A stretch of 51,705 nucleotides of DNA. It comes from Kitasatospora sp. Root107 (GTDB lineage: Bacteria > Actinomycetota > Actinomycetes > Streptomycetales > Streptomycetaceae). Position numbers and translations under genes: made by a program. The stretch is taken from contig NZ_LMCT01000019.1 of NCBI RefSeq assembly GCF_001424875.1, positions 1 through 51,705 on the forward strand. Direction: 5' to 3'. This document shows positions 41,901 through 49,907 of this stretch, piece by piece (position 1 is the first letter of the stretch; every line of letters begins with the position of its first letter). Under the pieces are notes generated by a model. That model saw only the letters and a program-made list of their open reading frames with translations, had not been told where the DNA came from and searched no databases.

Positions 41901-42162
41901 GGTACGGCAGTTGATCCGGCTGATGGCGGAGGCGGGCGGGCCTGAGGTGGATGCCGCGCTGGTCCGCGGCGCGGGCCGGTCGGCTGATTTCGCCCGGCTG
42001 CTGGCGCACTGGCCGAGCGGCGAACCAGGCCCGCGCGGCGGCCCGCTGCTGGCGCGGATGCGGCTGCTGGTGGCGGGCGGCCGCGATCCGCAGTACGCCG
42101 CGGCGGAGGCCGAGCGGGGCGCCGTGGTCCGTCCGGTGCGTCCGGCGGGCCGGGTTGGGTGA
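38974..42162 (+). CDS. Trypsin-like pseudo-protease fused to a STAND/NACHT-like NTPase
   Basis: A 1062-aa protein. Residues 1-160 follow a chymotrypsin-like peptidase pattern (GLGFVADRQGSVLTARQAV; NPLTPGAPVLDAETGAVLGVL). The usual catalytic His of TAxHxV is R32, and the Ser region G-x-S-G-G-P reads P-G-A-P, so protease activity is unlikely. A P-loop follows, GPAGSGRST (236-244), with Arg for the Walker A Lys; Walker B is LLVVLD (313-318) and a NACHT-like arginine follows in LLTACR (R351). Residues about 480-1020 are a long Leu/Ala-rich helical array (HEAT-like). ATG 38974 has GAGGGG 9 nt upstream. The gene family appears to be conserved between truB and ribF in Streptomyces, where members are called trypsin-like peptidase proteins. 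Role unknown; a sensor or scaffold is plausible. Confidence 0.8.
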   Translation: MAEGLLRICGPDGLVRGLGFVADRQGSVLTARQAVEGLEHLVLHLPCGQTRVLGADCVELLPGPGLAVLRTESVGGLPLAPQAIADGIGSGLVSVSQLVAGIWELTQVQGGISQVAPDGALLLELPQLRNPLTPGAPVLDAETGAVLGVLVAGPDGPRALPPTGPALAELRGRNAEAVPAYGRALNLGGVLALCSVQLGSASAGPGRIADLAADRVDRPDGLTGAEPGATVSVLVGPAGSGRSTELAALAVRRAGGPRPLPTVWLRGADLAPEDQTLAAAAERQLGWAAALLDVPAPDLDELVRRCTEAGRPLLVVLDAPEEAPFAVPGEWLTASARWLEAAGVRLLTACRAESWGDGLPGAVVHGLGPLPAEAGVRVARRYGAPEPGEHPLALRLAGELGELGETAERGRLYAAYLELCCTRAAQRLRAENGPRRAGAHRRGTAVAPPVTEGPEPLRGLAAALGERVREAARRMLGTGHGTLDAAAFAALFPAEGGWAGAVLAERLFVPAGQGYRFAHEDLADWLQGSRLDLDAALRLLLEGTAVPAEAVLPAGGVPRHRAGVVAWALRGVGERHGAVGLDPWLWRLWRGVETAPGPEPAWWARRLLLDGLAGSPELALHRPLLAAVAERGGCGLGAEFWVGLPLPLTDRLELLRLLVTTDQEARVAVAELLRADPHAVVPLLCRWFGETRGSAAADLAHDLLWAHRRLAVDDLTESLAIAAHPRADALLAELAVAEPSALCRAVDRWSHDPRPEWHVAAAVHALRAAPYATGTGADLLRHTARTLLAREEEPTLHGAALALLIRDPVTRGQQLPAALAAYRRDDPFVTAEALAPALATDPEPVLAAFRRRLATPGGAVAEALRVLAGQDAPELLGPGLELAAELLHQRPERSGQVAEYLAVLLDGRPEPELDLLLAEAAARPPGLRRVLAVLLTDPERPPRLLEMLLAVERDPVVLVPVVERLADCCRDEQAPGVRQLIRLMAEAGGPEVDAALVRGAGRSADFARLLAHWPSGEPGPRGGPLLARMRLLVAGGRDPQYAAAEAERGAVVRPVRPAGRVG

Positions 42163-42267
42163 CGCTGGTGCCGACACAGCTTCGGGCGCATGGCACGCTA
42201 TAGGGGTTCGGTAGGAAGCGAGAGCGTGCGGACGACGTACGCCGGTTCGGAACGAGGAGCGGTCAGG

Positions 42268-43215
42268 GTGCAGCGCTGGCGTGGCCTGGAGGAGATCCCC
42301 GGGGACTGGGGGCGCAGCGTCGTCACCATCGGATCGTTCGACGGTGTGCACCGCGGCCACCAACTGATCATCAGTCGGGCGGTGAAGCGGGCCCGTGAGC
42401 TGGCGGCGAAGGCCGTCGTGGTCACCTTCGACCCGCACCCGAGCGAGGTGGTCCGCCCCGGCAGCCACCCGGCGCTGCTGGCGCCGCAGCCGCGCCGGGC
42501 CGAGCTGATCGAGGCGCTGGGGGTGGACGCGGTGCTGGTGCTGCCGTTCACCGCGGAGTTCTCGAAGGAGTCGCCGGAGTTCTTCGTCCAGCAGGTGCTG
42601 GTGGAGGCGCTGCACGCCCGGCTGGTGATCGAGGGCCCGAACTTCCGGTTCGGCCACCGGGCCGCCGGGAACGTGGAGTTGCTCGCCGAGCTGGGCCGGG
42701 CCGACGACTTCGAGGTGGAGGTGCTCGACCTCCAGGTGCGCGGGGCGGCGGGTGTGCCGTTCTCCTCCACGCTGGCCCGGCGACTGGTCTCGGAGGGTGA
42801 CCTCACGGCGGCCGCCGAGGTGCTCGGCCGGCCGCACCGGGTCGAGGGCGTGGTGGTCCAGGGGGCGCAGCGCGGCCGGGAGTTGGGCTTCCCGACCGCC
42901 AACGTCGACACCGTCCCGCACAGCGCGATCCCGGCCGACGGGGTCTACGCGGGGTGGCTGACGGCGGCCGGGGAGCGGATGCCCGCAGCGATCTCGGTGG
43001 GCACCAACCCGACCTTCGACGGCACCAGCCGCACGGTCGAGGCGTACGCCATCGACCGGGTCGGTCTCGACCTGTACGGCCTGCACGTGGCGGTCGACTT
43101 CCTGGCGTACCTGCGCGGGATGGAGAAGTTCGACTCGATCGACGCGCTGCTGGACCGGATGGCCGACGACGTCAAGCGGGCCAGGGAGCTGACCGACGAG
43201 TCGTCACCGGCCTGA
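42268..43215 (+). CDS. ribF: Bifunctional riboflavin kinase/FAD synthetase
   Basis: A 315-aa enzyme that phosphorylates riboflavin to FMN and adenylylates FMN to FAD. The N-terminal nucleotidyltransferase has GSFDGVHRGHQ, VVTFDPHPSEVV, GPNFRFGHRAAGN and PFSSTLARRLV. The C-terminal riboflavin kinase domain has RGRELGFPTANV, PADGVYAGWL and VGTNPTFDG. GTG 42268 was chosen because GAGGAG lies 8 nt upstream; the open frame to 42190 includes its probable promoter (TATAGG at 42199-42204). A strong terminator follows. Confidence 0.95.
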   Translation: MQRWRGLEEIPGDWGRSVVTIGSFDGVHRGHQLIISRAVKRARELAAKAVVVTFDPHPSEVVRPGSHPALLAPQPRRAELIEALGVDAVLVLPFTAEFSKESPEFFVQQVLVEALHARLVIEGPNFRFGHRAAGNVELLAELGRADDFEVEVLDLQVRGAAGVPFSSTLARRLVSEGDLTAAAEVLGRPHRVEGVVVQGAQRGRELGFPTANVDTVPHSAIPADGVYAGWLTAAGERMPAAISVGTNPTFDGTSRTVEAYAIDRVGLDLYGLHVAVDFLAYLRGMEKFDSIDALLDRMADDVKRARELTDESSPA

Positions 43216-43234
43216 CCGGGCCGGGGAGAAGCAC

Positions 43235-43270
43235 CGGAGGAGGGGCGCGGTGGTCCGCGCCCCTCCTCCG
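43235..43270. terminator. Bidirectional terminator between ribF and the ESX locus
   Basis: A perfect 16-bp stem (CGGAGGAGGGGCGCGG and its complement) with loop TGGT, placed between the convergent ribF and EspI-like genes, 6 nt from the latter's stop. Confidence 0.93.
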
Positions 43271-43276
43271 TCGTTG

Positions 43277-45248
43277 CTACTGCTGCTGCGGCGGCGGGTA
43301 GCCGTACCCCTGCGGGGGCGGCTGCTGCCGGCCGTCGGGCTGCGGCGGCGGGTACCCGTAGCCGGGCTGCTGCCCGCCCTGCTGCCCCTGCTGCTGCCCC
43401 TGTTGGGACCACTCCTGCGGGAGCGGCTGGGCGCCGGGCGGGGGCGGCGGCTGCTGCTGCCCGTACCCGGGCTGCGGGGCCCACGGCGCGCCCTGCTGGG
43501 GGTAGCCGCCCTGCTGCGGCGGATAGCCCGGCTGCTGCTGCTGCTGCGGGTAGCCGCCCTGCTGGGGGTACCCGGGGTAGCCCTGCTGCTGCGGCGGCTG
43601 GCCGGGGTAGCCGCCCTGCTGGGGCTGGCCCCAGCCGCCGGCCGCGTGCTGGGCCCGCATGATGTCCTCGCCGACCATGGTGGCGAGTTCGAAGTAGGCG
43701 TCCCTGACCTTGGGCCGCATCATCGCCAGGTTGACCTCGGCGCCGGCCGCCAGGCTCTCGTCGAACGGCACCACCACGACGCCGCGGCAGCGGGTCTGGA
43801 AGTGCGCGACGATGTCCTCGACCCTGATCATCTTGCTGGTCTCGCGGACCCCGGAGACCACCGTGATGGAACGCTGCACCAGGTCGGCGTAGCCGTGCGC
43901 GGAGAGCCAGTCCAGCGTGGTGGAGGCCGAACTGGCGCCGTCCACGCTCGGCGTGGAGACGACGATCAGCTGGTCGGCCAGGTCGAGCACCCCGCGCATC
44001 GCGCTGTACAGCAGACCGGTGCCGGAGTCGGTCAGGATGATCGGGTAGTGCTGCCCGAGCACCTGGATCACCGAGCGGTAGTCCGAGTCGTTGAAGGTGG
44101 TCGAGACCGCCGGGTCGACGTCGTTGGCCAGGATCTCCAGGCCCGAGTGCAGGTCCTGCGAGGTGAACTGGCGGACGTCCATGTAGCTGCGCAGGTGCGG
44201 GATGGCCGTCACCAGGTCACGGATGGTCGCGCCGGTCTGCCGCTTCACCCGGCGGCCGAGCGTGCCCGCGTCCGGGTTGGCGTCGATCGCGATCACCTTG
44301 TCCTGCCGCTCGGTGGCCAGCGTGGCACCGAGCGAGGTGGTGGTCGTGGTCTTGCCGACGCCGCCCTTGAGGCTGATCACCGCGATCCGGTAGCAGCTCA
44401 GCACCGGCGTCCGGATCAGCTCGAGCCGGCGGGCCCGGTCGGCCTCGGCCGCCTTGCCGCCGAACTTGAAGCGGGACTCCTTCTGCTGCTTCGGCTGGCC
44501 GCGCAGCAGCCGGTCCGAGGAGAGCTCGACCGCGGCGGTGTAGCCGAGCGCCGCACCGTGCGACATCTGCTGCTGCCCGCCCTGGCCCTGGAAGGCGACC
44601 GGCGCCTGCGGCATGGCCTGCTGCGGGTACGGCTGCTGCTGCGGCTGCTGGGGTGGCACCTGCTGCTGCTGCTGCGGGTACGGCTGCTGCTGGGGCTGCG
44701 GCCAGCCGCCTTGGCGCGGGTCCACCGGCGGCGGGGCCTGCTGGGGGTAGGGCTGCTGCGGGTACGGCGGCTGCTGCTGCGGCTGCTGTTGGGGCTGCGG
44801 CTGGGGGACATCCGGGTACGGCTGCGGCGCGGGCGCCGGCGGAGCCTCGGCCACCGGCGGTGCCGGTGCGGGCGGTGCCGGTGCGGGCGGGGTCACCGGG
44901 ACCGGGCCGGGCGTGGGGGCCGACTGCAACTCGACCGGCGCGGGCCCGGGTTGGGGGCCGTCGGCGACCGGGGGCAGCAGTGCGGTCTCGGTCATTTCGG
45001 GCGACGGTGACGGCGCGGGCACGGGCGCCGGTGCGGGCGCCGGTGCGGGCGGGGGCACCGGCACCGGCGCCCGGAGCGGGCGCGGGCTGGGCCTGAACGG
45101 GAGCAGGGGCAGGGGCAGGCACGGGAGCGGCGGGTGCGTCGCTCTGGGTGTACCAGGACGGCGGGGAGTAGTCAGGAACGTCCGACCAGTCGTCGTCGTC
45201 CTCCGCCGCGTTGTCGCCGACGTAGACGCCGTCCCGATCGCTGCTCAC
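43277..45248 (-). CDS. EspI-like MinD/ParA ATPase of the ESX locus, with apparent frameshift
   Basis: A Pro/Gln-rich protein of about 656 aa with a central MinD-type ATPase: deviant Walker A (LKGGVGKTTTT), IAIDANPDAG and ILTDSGTGLL. The flanks are rich in YPQQ and QQGGYP repeats. It resembles EspI of mycobacterial ESX loci. The N-terminus (MSSDRDGVYVGDNAAEDDDDW, GTG 45248 with GGGAG upstream) and the main body are in different frames. The span is 1972 nt, one base more than a multiple of three, and removing one base in the Pro/Ala tract between about 45062 and 45120 restores a continuous frame. This is either an assembly error or a real mutation. A downstream start (GTG 45064 or ATG 44995) could still make the ATPase. 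Confidence 0.85.
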
Positions 45249-45416
45249 TTGGGCTCCCTCGTGTTCGCCGCCGCTGTTCGCGGTGCCGTCGGCACAAGAC
45301 TAGGACGTGTTTCCCGACCGCTCACAGGCGGTGCCGGAACTCACACCATCGTGGACGAAAGGAGAGGCCCGCACACCGGATCACCCAGTATGCGGACCCC
45401 TCCGGGATCGAATCGC

Positions 45417-46175
45417 TCAGTCCATCCGGCGCGGGCCGCCGAGCACTTGGCCCTCGGCCTCGCCGGGGTTGGTCATCACGAACTGGCGCCGCATCCGGGT
45501 CGCCCACAGCGTGATGTTGTCGCCGAGGGTGGGCAGCGCGGCCACCTCCTGGTCGCCGAGCGAGAGCAGCCGGGCCAGCAGCTCGGCCTCCTGTGGGGAG
45601 ACCCGCTGGATACCGACCAGATCAGCCGCGTTCAGCACCCGGGCCGCGTTCGGGCCGAGGTACGGGAGCAGGGTGAGGGTGGTCTGCCAGGGCGAGGCGG
45701 AGAGCCGGCTGCGCGGCGGCCGGGCGCCGAGGTCGCGGACCACCAGCACGGGGGAGGCGACCGAGGCACCCTGGGCGCCGAGCCGGCCGACCTGGTGCAC
45801 CGTCACACACGGCTGACCGCCGCCGGCCGCCTGGGCCATCGACGCCCAGGCCTGCGGACGGCCGGTCTCGACCGCGATCCGGGCCCCGGTGGCGGCCGCC
45901 CGGAGCGCGATCACCTGTGCGGTCCACAGACCGCCGACCAGCACCAGCTCGTACGAGGTGGGCCGGAAGAGGCCGAGCACGGCGGGTTGGTGCTGCGGGT
46001 CGACGCCGATCACGACGCCGTCGTCGCCGACCGGGAAGGCCAGTGCGCCGAGGTCCTCGGGGGAGAGCACGTGGCGCTCGCGGCGCGGGCCGCGCAGGCC
46101 GTAGCCGGGGCGCAGCCGGGTGGGACGGGCGGCGGGCTCGGCCGGTGCCTGGTTCGGGTAGGTCTGATAGGCCAT
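45417..46175 (-). CDS. ESX-locus protein of unknown function
   Basis: A 252-aa soluble protein without a named family that I recognise. It begins with a Pro/Arg/Gln-rich stretch, then an ordered region (LVLVGGLWTAQVIALRAAATGARIAVETGR, HQVGRLGAQG, SPVLVVRDLGARPPRS, WQTTLTLLPYLG). Its ATG overlaps the EccE stop codon by one base (TGATG), so the two are translationally coupled and probably function together in type VII secretion. It lies between eccE and the EspI-like gene. Confidence 0.85.
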   Translation of the reverse strand: MAYQTYPNQAPAEPAARPTRLRPGYGLRGPRRERHVLSPEDLGALAFPVGDDGVVIGVDPQHQPAVLGLFRPTSYELVLVGGLWTAQVIALRAAATGARIAVETGRPQAWASMAQAAGGGQPCVTVHQVGRLGAQGASVASPVLVVRDLGARPPRSRLSASPWQTTLTLLPYLGPNAARVLNAADLVGIQRVSPQEAELLARLLSLGDQEVAALPTLGDNITLWATRMRRQFVMTNPGEAEGQVLGGPRRMD

Positions 46176-47542
46176 CAGGAAGTCCCTCCCAGGGGCAGCG
46201 TGGCGAGCAGGCCGGGGGCCTGCTCCAGGTCGAGCCGGGTCAGGCCGATCCCGGTGCTCTGCGCGCGGGACTCCACCAGGCGCCCGACCTGGGCGATCTC
46301 GCTCTCGCTGCGGCCGGTGATCCGGACGTGTCCGCTGATCGCCACCGAGTCACCGGTGCCGCGGCTCGCGGTCAGGCTGAAGGTGCTGGCCAGCGCGGGC
46401 GTACTGGTGACCAGGTTGACCAGATCGGGCGCGGCGATCCGGCCCGGGGTGCCGCCGGGGCGGCTGAGCTGAGGCCACTTGGAGATCCAGTAGGTGGCGT
46501 GCCAGCGGTCGTCGATCCGCCAGAACTTCCGGCTCTCCTGGGTCCGGCGGCCGTTGCCGCCACCGCCGCCGGTGCCCTGACGGCCCGCCACCGCGATCGG
46601 GTTGGCGCAGATCGAGATGGCCAGCGCCGCGATCAGCTCGCGCTCGTCCAGCACGCTCGCGGTGAACCCGGCGCTGTTGAGCCGTCCGGCCAGCTGGTCG
46701 GTGACCCGCTGGAGCGCCTTGCGGGCGCCGTCCTCGCCGCCGCCGCGGGCCTCGACCGCGCTTTTGGTCAGCTCGGGGCTGAGCTTGAGCGCGACCCAGG
46801 TGAGCCGCAGGCCGGGCGTGGCCAGGCCGTCCGGGAGCTGGTGGTAGGCGCGGGCGGCCAGCGACTGGTCCGGCAGGTGCGGGGCCGGGGCGGGCTGGGT
46901 GTGCTGCACCAACTGGACGGACTCCAGGGCGATGTCGTCCACCTGGAGGGCCGAGCAGATCACGTCCAGCGGCAGCGGCAGCGCGGTGCGGTGCGGCCGC
47001 AGCGGCTGGTCCTTGGCCTGCACCAGCAGGATCGATGTGAGGAAGGTGCCGTCACCGACCATGCCGGTCTCCCGGCGGACCGGGCGGCCGCCGCCGAGGT
47101 CGGCCTCGGTGGCGTGGGTGCAGGTGCGCAGCGCGGGCTCGAGCTCGAGCGCGGGCGCCAGCGCCGGGTCGGTGCCCGGCGGCGGCACGTTGAGCTGGGC
47201 CTGCCGGCGGCGGGCGTTCAGCGCGGAGCGGACCTGCAGGCCCTCGGACAGGGTCCGGCCGTTCAACGGCACCAGGGCGAGCACCACCAGCAGCGCGGCC
47301 GGTACGGCGAACACCCCGGCCATCATCTTGTTGATGGTCCATCCGACGGCCAGCAGCGCTACCGCGACCTCCAGCAGCACGATCTGCTGGAGCCGCAGGC
47401 GGGTGCCGAGCAGGCCGGGCCGTGGGTGCACCTTGACCGGTACCGGTGCGGTGGAGCGGGTCGGCGCGGGCTGCGCCCGGCGACCGCGGCTCCCCCCGCC
47501 GTGCGATGTGCTGCGTCGCCCTGGAGCGGTCTGGCTTGGCAT
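46175..47542 (-). CDS. eccE: Type VII secretion protein EccE
   Basis: A 455-aa component of the ESX membrane complex. After a basic N-terminus come two hydrophobic segments (LQQIVLLEVAVALLAVGW; MMAGVFAVPAALLVVLALVPL), then a long cytosolic domain with RLTWVALKLSPELTKSAVEARGGG and FWRIDDRWHATYWISKWPQ, as in EccE. A glycine stretch (GTGGGGGNGRR) interrupts it. It is divergent from eccB and coupled to the downstream accessory gene. ATG 47542 has a GGGGG directly upstream. Confidence 0.9.
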   Translation of the reverse strand: MPSQTAPGRRSTSHGGGSRGRRAQPAPTRSTAPVPVKVHPRPGLLGTRLRLQQIVLLEVAVALLAVGWTINKMMAGVFAVPAALLVVLALVPLNGRTLSEGLQVRSALNARRRQAQLNVPPPGTDPALAPALELEPALRTCTHATEADLGGGRPVRRETGMVGDGTFLTSILLVQAKDQPLRPHRTALPLPLDVICSALQVDDIALESVQLVQHTQPAPAPHLPDQSLAARAYHQLPDGLATPGLRLTWVALKLSPELTKSAVEARGGGEDGARKALQRVTDQLAGRLNSAGFTASVLDERELIAALAISICANPIAVAGRQGTGGGGGNGRRTQESRKFWRIDDRWHATYWISKWPQLSRPGGTPGRIAAPDLVNLVTSTPALASTFSLTASRGTGDSVAISGHVRITGRSESEIAQVGRLVESRAQSTGIGLTRLDLEQAPGLLATLPLGGTS

Positions 47543-47760
47543 CCCCCGAGTGGCCCTCTCTGATCAGATATCACGGCCCGGTTGACCGGTCGGCAAACCG
47601 TACCCGTACCGTACTCACCGTCTGCTGCCGCATCGTAGAGGGTGGACTGCGACGTGCACCCGGCGGGTGGCAGACTCACGCACGGCCTTCACGCCCGGAC
47701 TCGCGTACGAGCCGGTCGGGCTGACGTACCCACAGTTGTCGAACAGGGGAGACGACGAGC
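47543..47760. promoter_or_regulatory. Divergent control region of eccE and eccB
   Basis: 218 bp between divergent starts. TTGACC (47582-47587) is followed at 17-19 nt by weak -10 candidates. The stretch 47599-47615 contains three overlapping GTAC units (CCGTACCCGTACCGTAC), a possible regulator site. No RNA gene or small coding frame was recognised. Confidence 0.4.
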
Positions 47761-49344
47761 ATGGCATCACGCCGCGACGAGCTGAACGCGTACACCGCGG
47801 CGCGAAAGCGCACGGTAGGTGCCTTTCTGCTGCCTTCCGGCGGCGGCAACGACGAGGACGCGCCCCGGCCGGTGAAGGCCGTACTGCCGAGTGTGGTGAT
47901 CGGGGTCGTGATCGTGGCGGGTTTCGCCATGTGGGGCGTCATCAAGCCTGCTGCGCCCAAGGGTTGGGACAGTGGCTCGAACATCATCCAGGGCAAGCAG
48001 TCGACCACCCGGTACGTGATCCTGCCGGGTGAGAAGAACACCAAGGTCCTGCACCAGGTGCTCAACATGTCCTCGGCCCGGCTGGTGCTGCAGGCCAACG
48101 CCAAGGTGGTGATCGTGGAGGACAAGGTGCTGGACGCCTACCCGAACCACGGCGCCACCATCGGCATCCCGTACGCCCCGGACAAGCTGCCGAAGGCGGA
48201 CGTGGCGGGCCAGACCAACAAGAAGTGGTCGGTCTGCAACAGCCCGGGCGCCGACGAGAAGACGCCGCCGAACCAGGCCGTCTTCGTGGCCGCCGACAAG
48301 GACGCCACGCGGCTGGCCGACCCCAAGCTGGTGCTCGGCGCCGGGGAGTCGCTCTACGTCCAGGCCCCGGTGGACTCGGCGGGCCTGGCCGGTCAGTTCA
48401 TGGTGGACCGGACCGGCACCATGCACGTGATCGGTGCCCCGACCTCCGACAAGGCCGAGCGCGGGCTGATCGCGAGCAGCCTGTTCGGCAGCGACCTGGC
48501 GGACAAGCCGCAGCGGGTGACCGCGGAGTGGCTGGCCACCCTGGAGAAGGGGGACGCGATCGAGTACAAGCTGCCGACCGAGTTCAAGGACGGCCAGGTG
48601 GTCCCGTCCAAGCTGACCCAGCTCGAGAAGCAGGCCGAGCGGCGGGTGGGCCGGCTGCTCAACTACGACAAGAGCTACTTCATGGTTGGCTTCGACAAGC
48701 TCTACGAACTCTCGCCGTTCCAGGCCGAACTGGCGCTCAGCAACCCGAAGTTGGGCAAGGTCTACGACAACGGCCCGGCGAAGACCTACACGCTCTCAGC
48801 CGCCGAGTACGCGGCGCTCAAGGGCGTGATGGACCCCAAGGCCATGAACGACGCGGCGAACATCCCCGACGAGAAGCCGGCCGAGAAGGCGGTTAACCAC
48901 CTGGGTCGGACCAAGGTGTGCAGCACCTTCGAGGGGATGGACGGCGTCAAGATCAAGCGGTCGGTCTGGGCCGATGCCGACTACCCGGCCCCGATCGTCG
49001 CCGGGGCCTCCAGTGCCCGGGTCTCGCCCGGCCACGGTCTGCTGTTCCGGGCCGAGGACGCCTCCGGCCCGGCCAGCTCCGGCCGCAACTACCTGATCAC
49101 CGAGACCGGCCTGCGCTACCCCGTGCCGACCAACAACGACGGCAGCGGCAAGACCGGTGCCTCGGCTGCCCCGAAGGAACCGGGGCAGGAGCAGCAGCCC
49201 GGCCAGGAGCAGGTGAACGAGAACCAGGCCAGGCTCGGCTTCGACAAGGTGGTGCCGGTGCCGGTGCCGCTGGTGTGGGCCAAGCTGGTGCCGGCCGGGC
49301 CGATCCTCAGCAAGAGCGACGCACTTCAGCCCCAACTCGCCTGA
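47761..49344 (+). CDS. eccB: Type VII secretion protein EccB
   Basis: A 527-aa core protein of the ESX inner-membrane complex. A short cytosolic N-terminus (MASRRDELNAYTAARKRTVGAFL) precedes one membrane helix (VLPSVVIGVVIVAGFAMWGVI, about residues 43-62) and a large extracytoplasmic domain. EccB features include YVILPGEKNTKVLHQVLN, LNMSSARLVL and the end ITETGLRYPVP. Two cysteines in the extracytoplasmic domain (KWSVCNS and RTKVCSTFEG) may form the conserved disulfide. ATG 47761 follows GGGGA at about 10 nt. Confidence 0.93.
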   Translation: MASRRDELNAYTAARKRTVGAFLLPSGGGNDEDAPRPVKAVLPSVVIGVVIVAGFAMWGVIKPAAPKGWDSGSNIIQGKQSTTRYVILPGEKNTKVLHQVLNMSSARLVLQANAKVVIVEDKVLDAYPNHGATIGIPYAPDKLPKADVAGQTNKKWSVCNSPGADEKTPPNQAVFVAADKDATRLADPKLVLGAGESLYVQAPVDSAGLAGQFMVDRTGTMHVIGAPTSDKAERGLIASSLFGSDLADKPQRVTAEWLATLEKGDAIEYKLPTEFKDGQVVPSKLTQLEKQAERRVGRLLNYDKSYFMVGFDKLYELSPFQAELALSNPKLGKVYDNGPAKTYTLSAAEYAALKGVMDPKAMNDAANIPDEKPAEKAVNHLGRTKVCSTFEGMDGVKIKRSVWADADYPAPIVAGASSARVSPGHGLLFRAEDASGPASSGRNYLITETGLRYPVPTNNDGSGKTGASAAPKEPGQEQQPGQEQVNENQARLGFDKVVPVPVPLVWAKLVPAGPILSKSDALQPQLA

Positions 49345-49407
49345 CGCGCTGTCAGTTGGCCGACCGCGCCCCAGTGTCATGGCTTGGTAACTACCTGGCT
49401 CCCGGTG

Positions 49408-49460
49408 TTGGGTGACTTGCGGTCGGCGGCTACAGTTCTGGAGTGCACCACACCGTGGTG
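49408..49460 (+). promoter_or_regulatory. esxBA promoter with palindrome at the start site
   Basis: TTGGGT (49408-49413) and TACAGT (49431-49436) are separated by 17 nt, giving a predicted start at about 49443. CACCAC-ACC-GTGGTG (49446-49460), a perfect 6-3-6 dyad, sits at the start site as a candidate operator or 5' hairpin. A further CCGTCC/GGACGG hairpin follows at 49469-49486 in the leader. Confidence 0.65.
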
Positions 49461-49523
49461 TTCGACGGCCGTCCGTGTCGGGACGGTCCGTGGGGATGTC
49501 TGTCTCATGGGGGACGGTAGATC

Positions 49524-49829
49524 ATGTCTGGTCAGTTCACGACGACCGCTGACGAAATGATTGCTTTCGCGAACCGCATCGGTGAGGTGAACTCATCGGT
49601 GCAGGGCGAGATCCAGCGGCTCAACACGCTCGTTGACGAGATCAAGCAGGGCTGGCAGGGTCAGGCTGCTGCTGCGTACCAGCAGCTGCAGACCCGCTTC
49701 AACGAGGACGCCACGAAGCTGAACCAGGTTCTCGACGAGATCCGTCAGGCCATCGAGGCGACCACGAAGCAGTACGCCCAGACCGAGGAAGAGCAGCGGT
49801 CGGCGATGGGTACCGGCGGCGGTTTCTGA
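49524..49829 (+). CDS. esxB: WXG100 family ESX secretion target (EsxB-like)
   Basis: A 101-aa WXG100 protein secreted by the type VII system as a helical-hairpin dimer. The W-x-G turn is WQG in KQGWQGQAAAAYQQLQ, flanked by two amphipathic helices. The C-terminal end carries YAQTE, matching the Y-x-x-x-D/E export signal. ATG 49524 has GGGGGA 9 nt upstream. Codons are less GC-skewed in the leader, which fits high expression. It is followed by a second WXG100 gene, as in the esxBA pair needed for normal sporulation in Streptomyces coelicolor. The A/B assignment follows gene order. Confidence 0.92.
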   Translation: MSGQFTTTADEMIAFANRIGEVNSSVQGEIQRLNTLVDEIKQGWQGQAAAAYQQLQTRFNEDATKLNQVLDEIRQAIEATTKQYAQTEEEQRSAMGTGGGF

Positions 49830-49907
49830 GCCCTCGGCTCGTCAGCAGACAGGCAAGTACCGGTCCGGCAATAGGACCGATTCGACTCCATTGGAAAAGG
49901 GGACACC

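Noticed and set aside
42163..42267. FMN riboswitch upstream of ribF
   Set aside because: The gap is only about 105 bp and shows none of the conserved FMN-aptamer segments; only a TATAGG promoter element is visible.
43277..45248. CRISPR-like short repeats (CTGCTGCGG, TACGGCTGCTGC units)
   Set aside because: They are codons of the YPQQ/QQGGYP-rich tails of the EspI-like protein, with no regular spacers.
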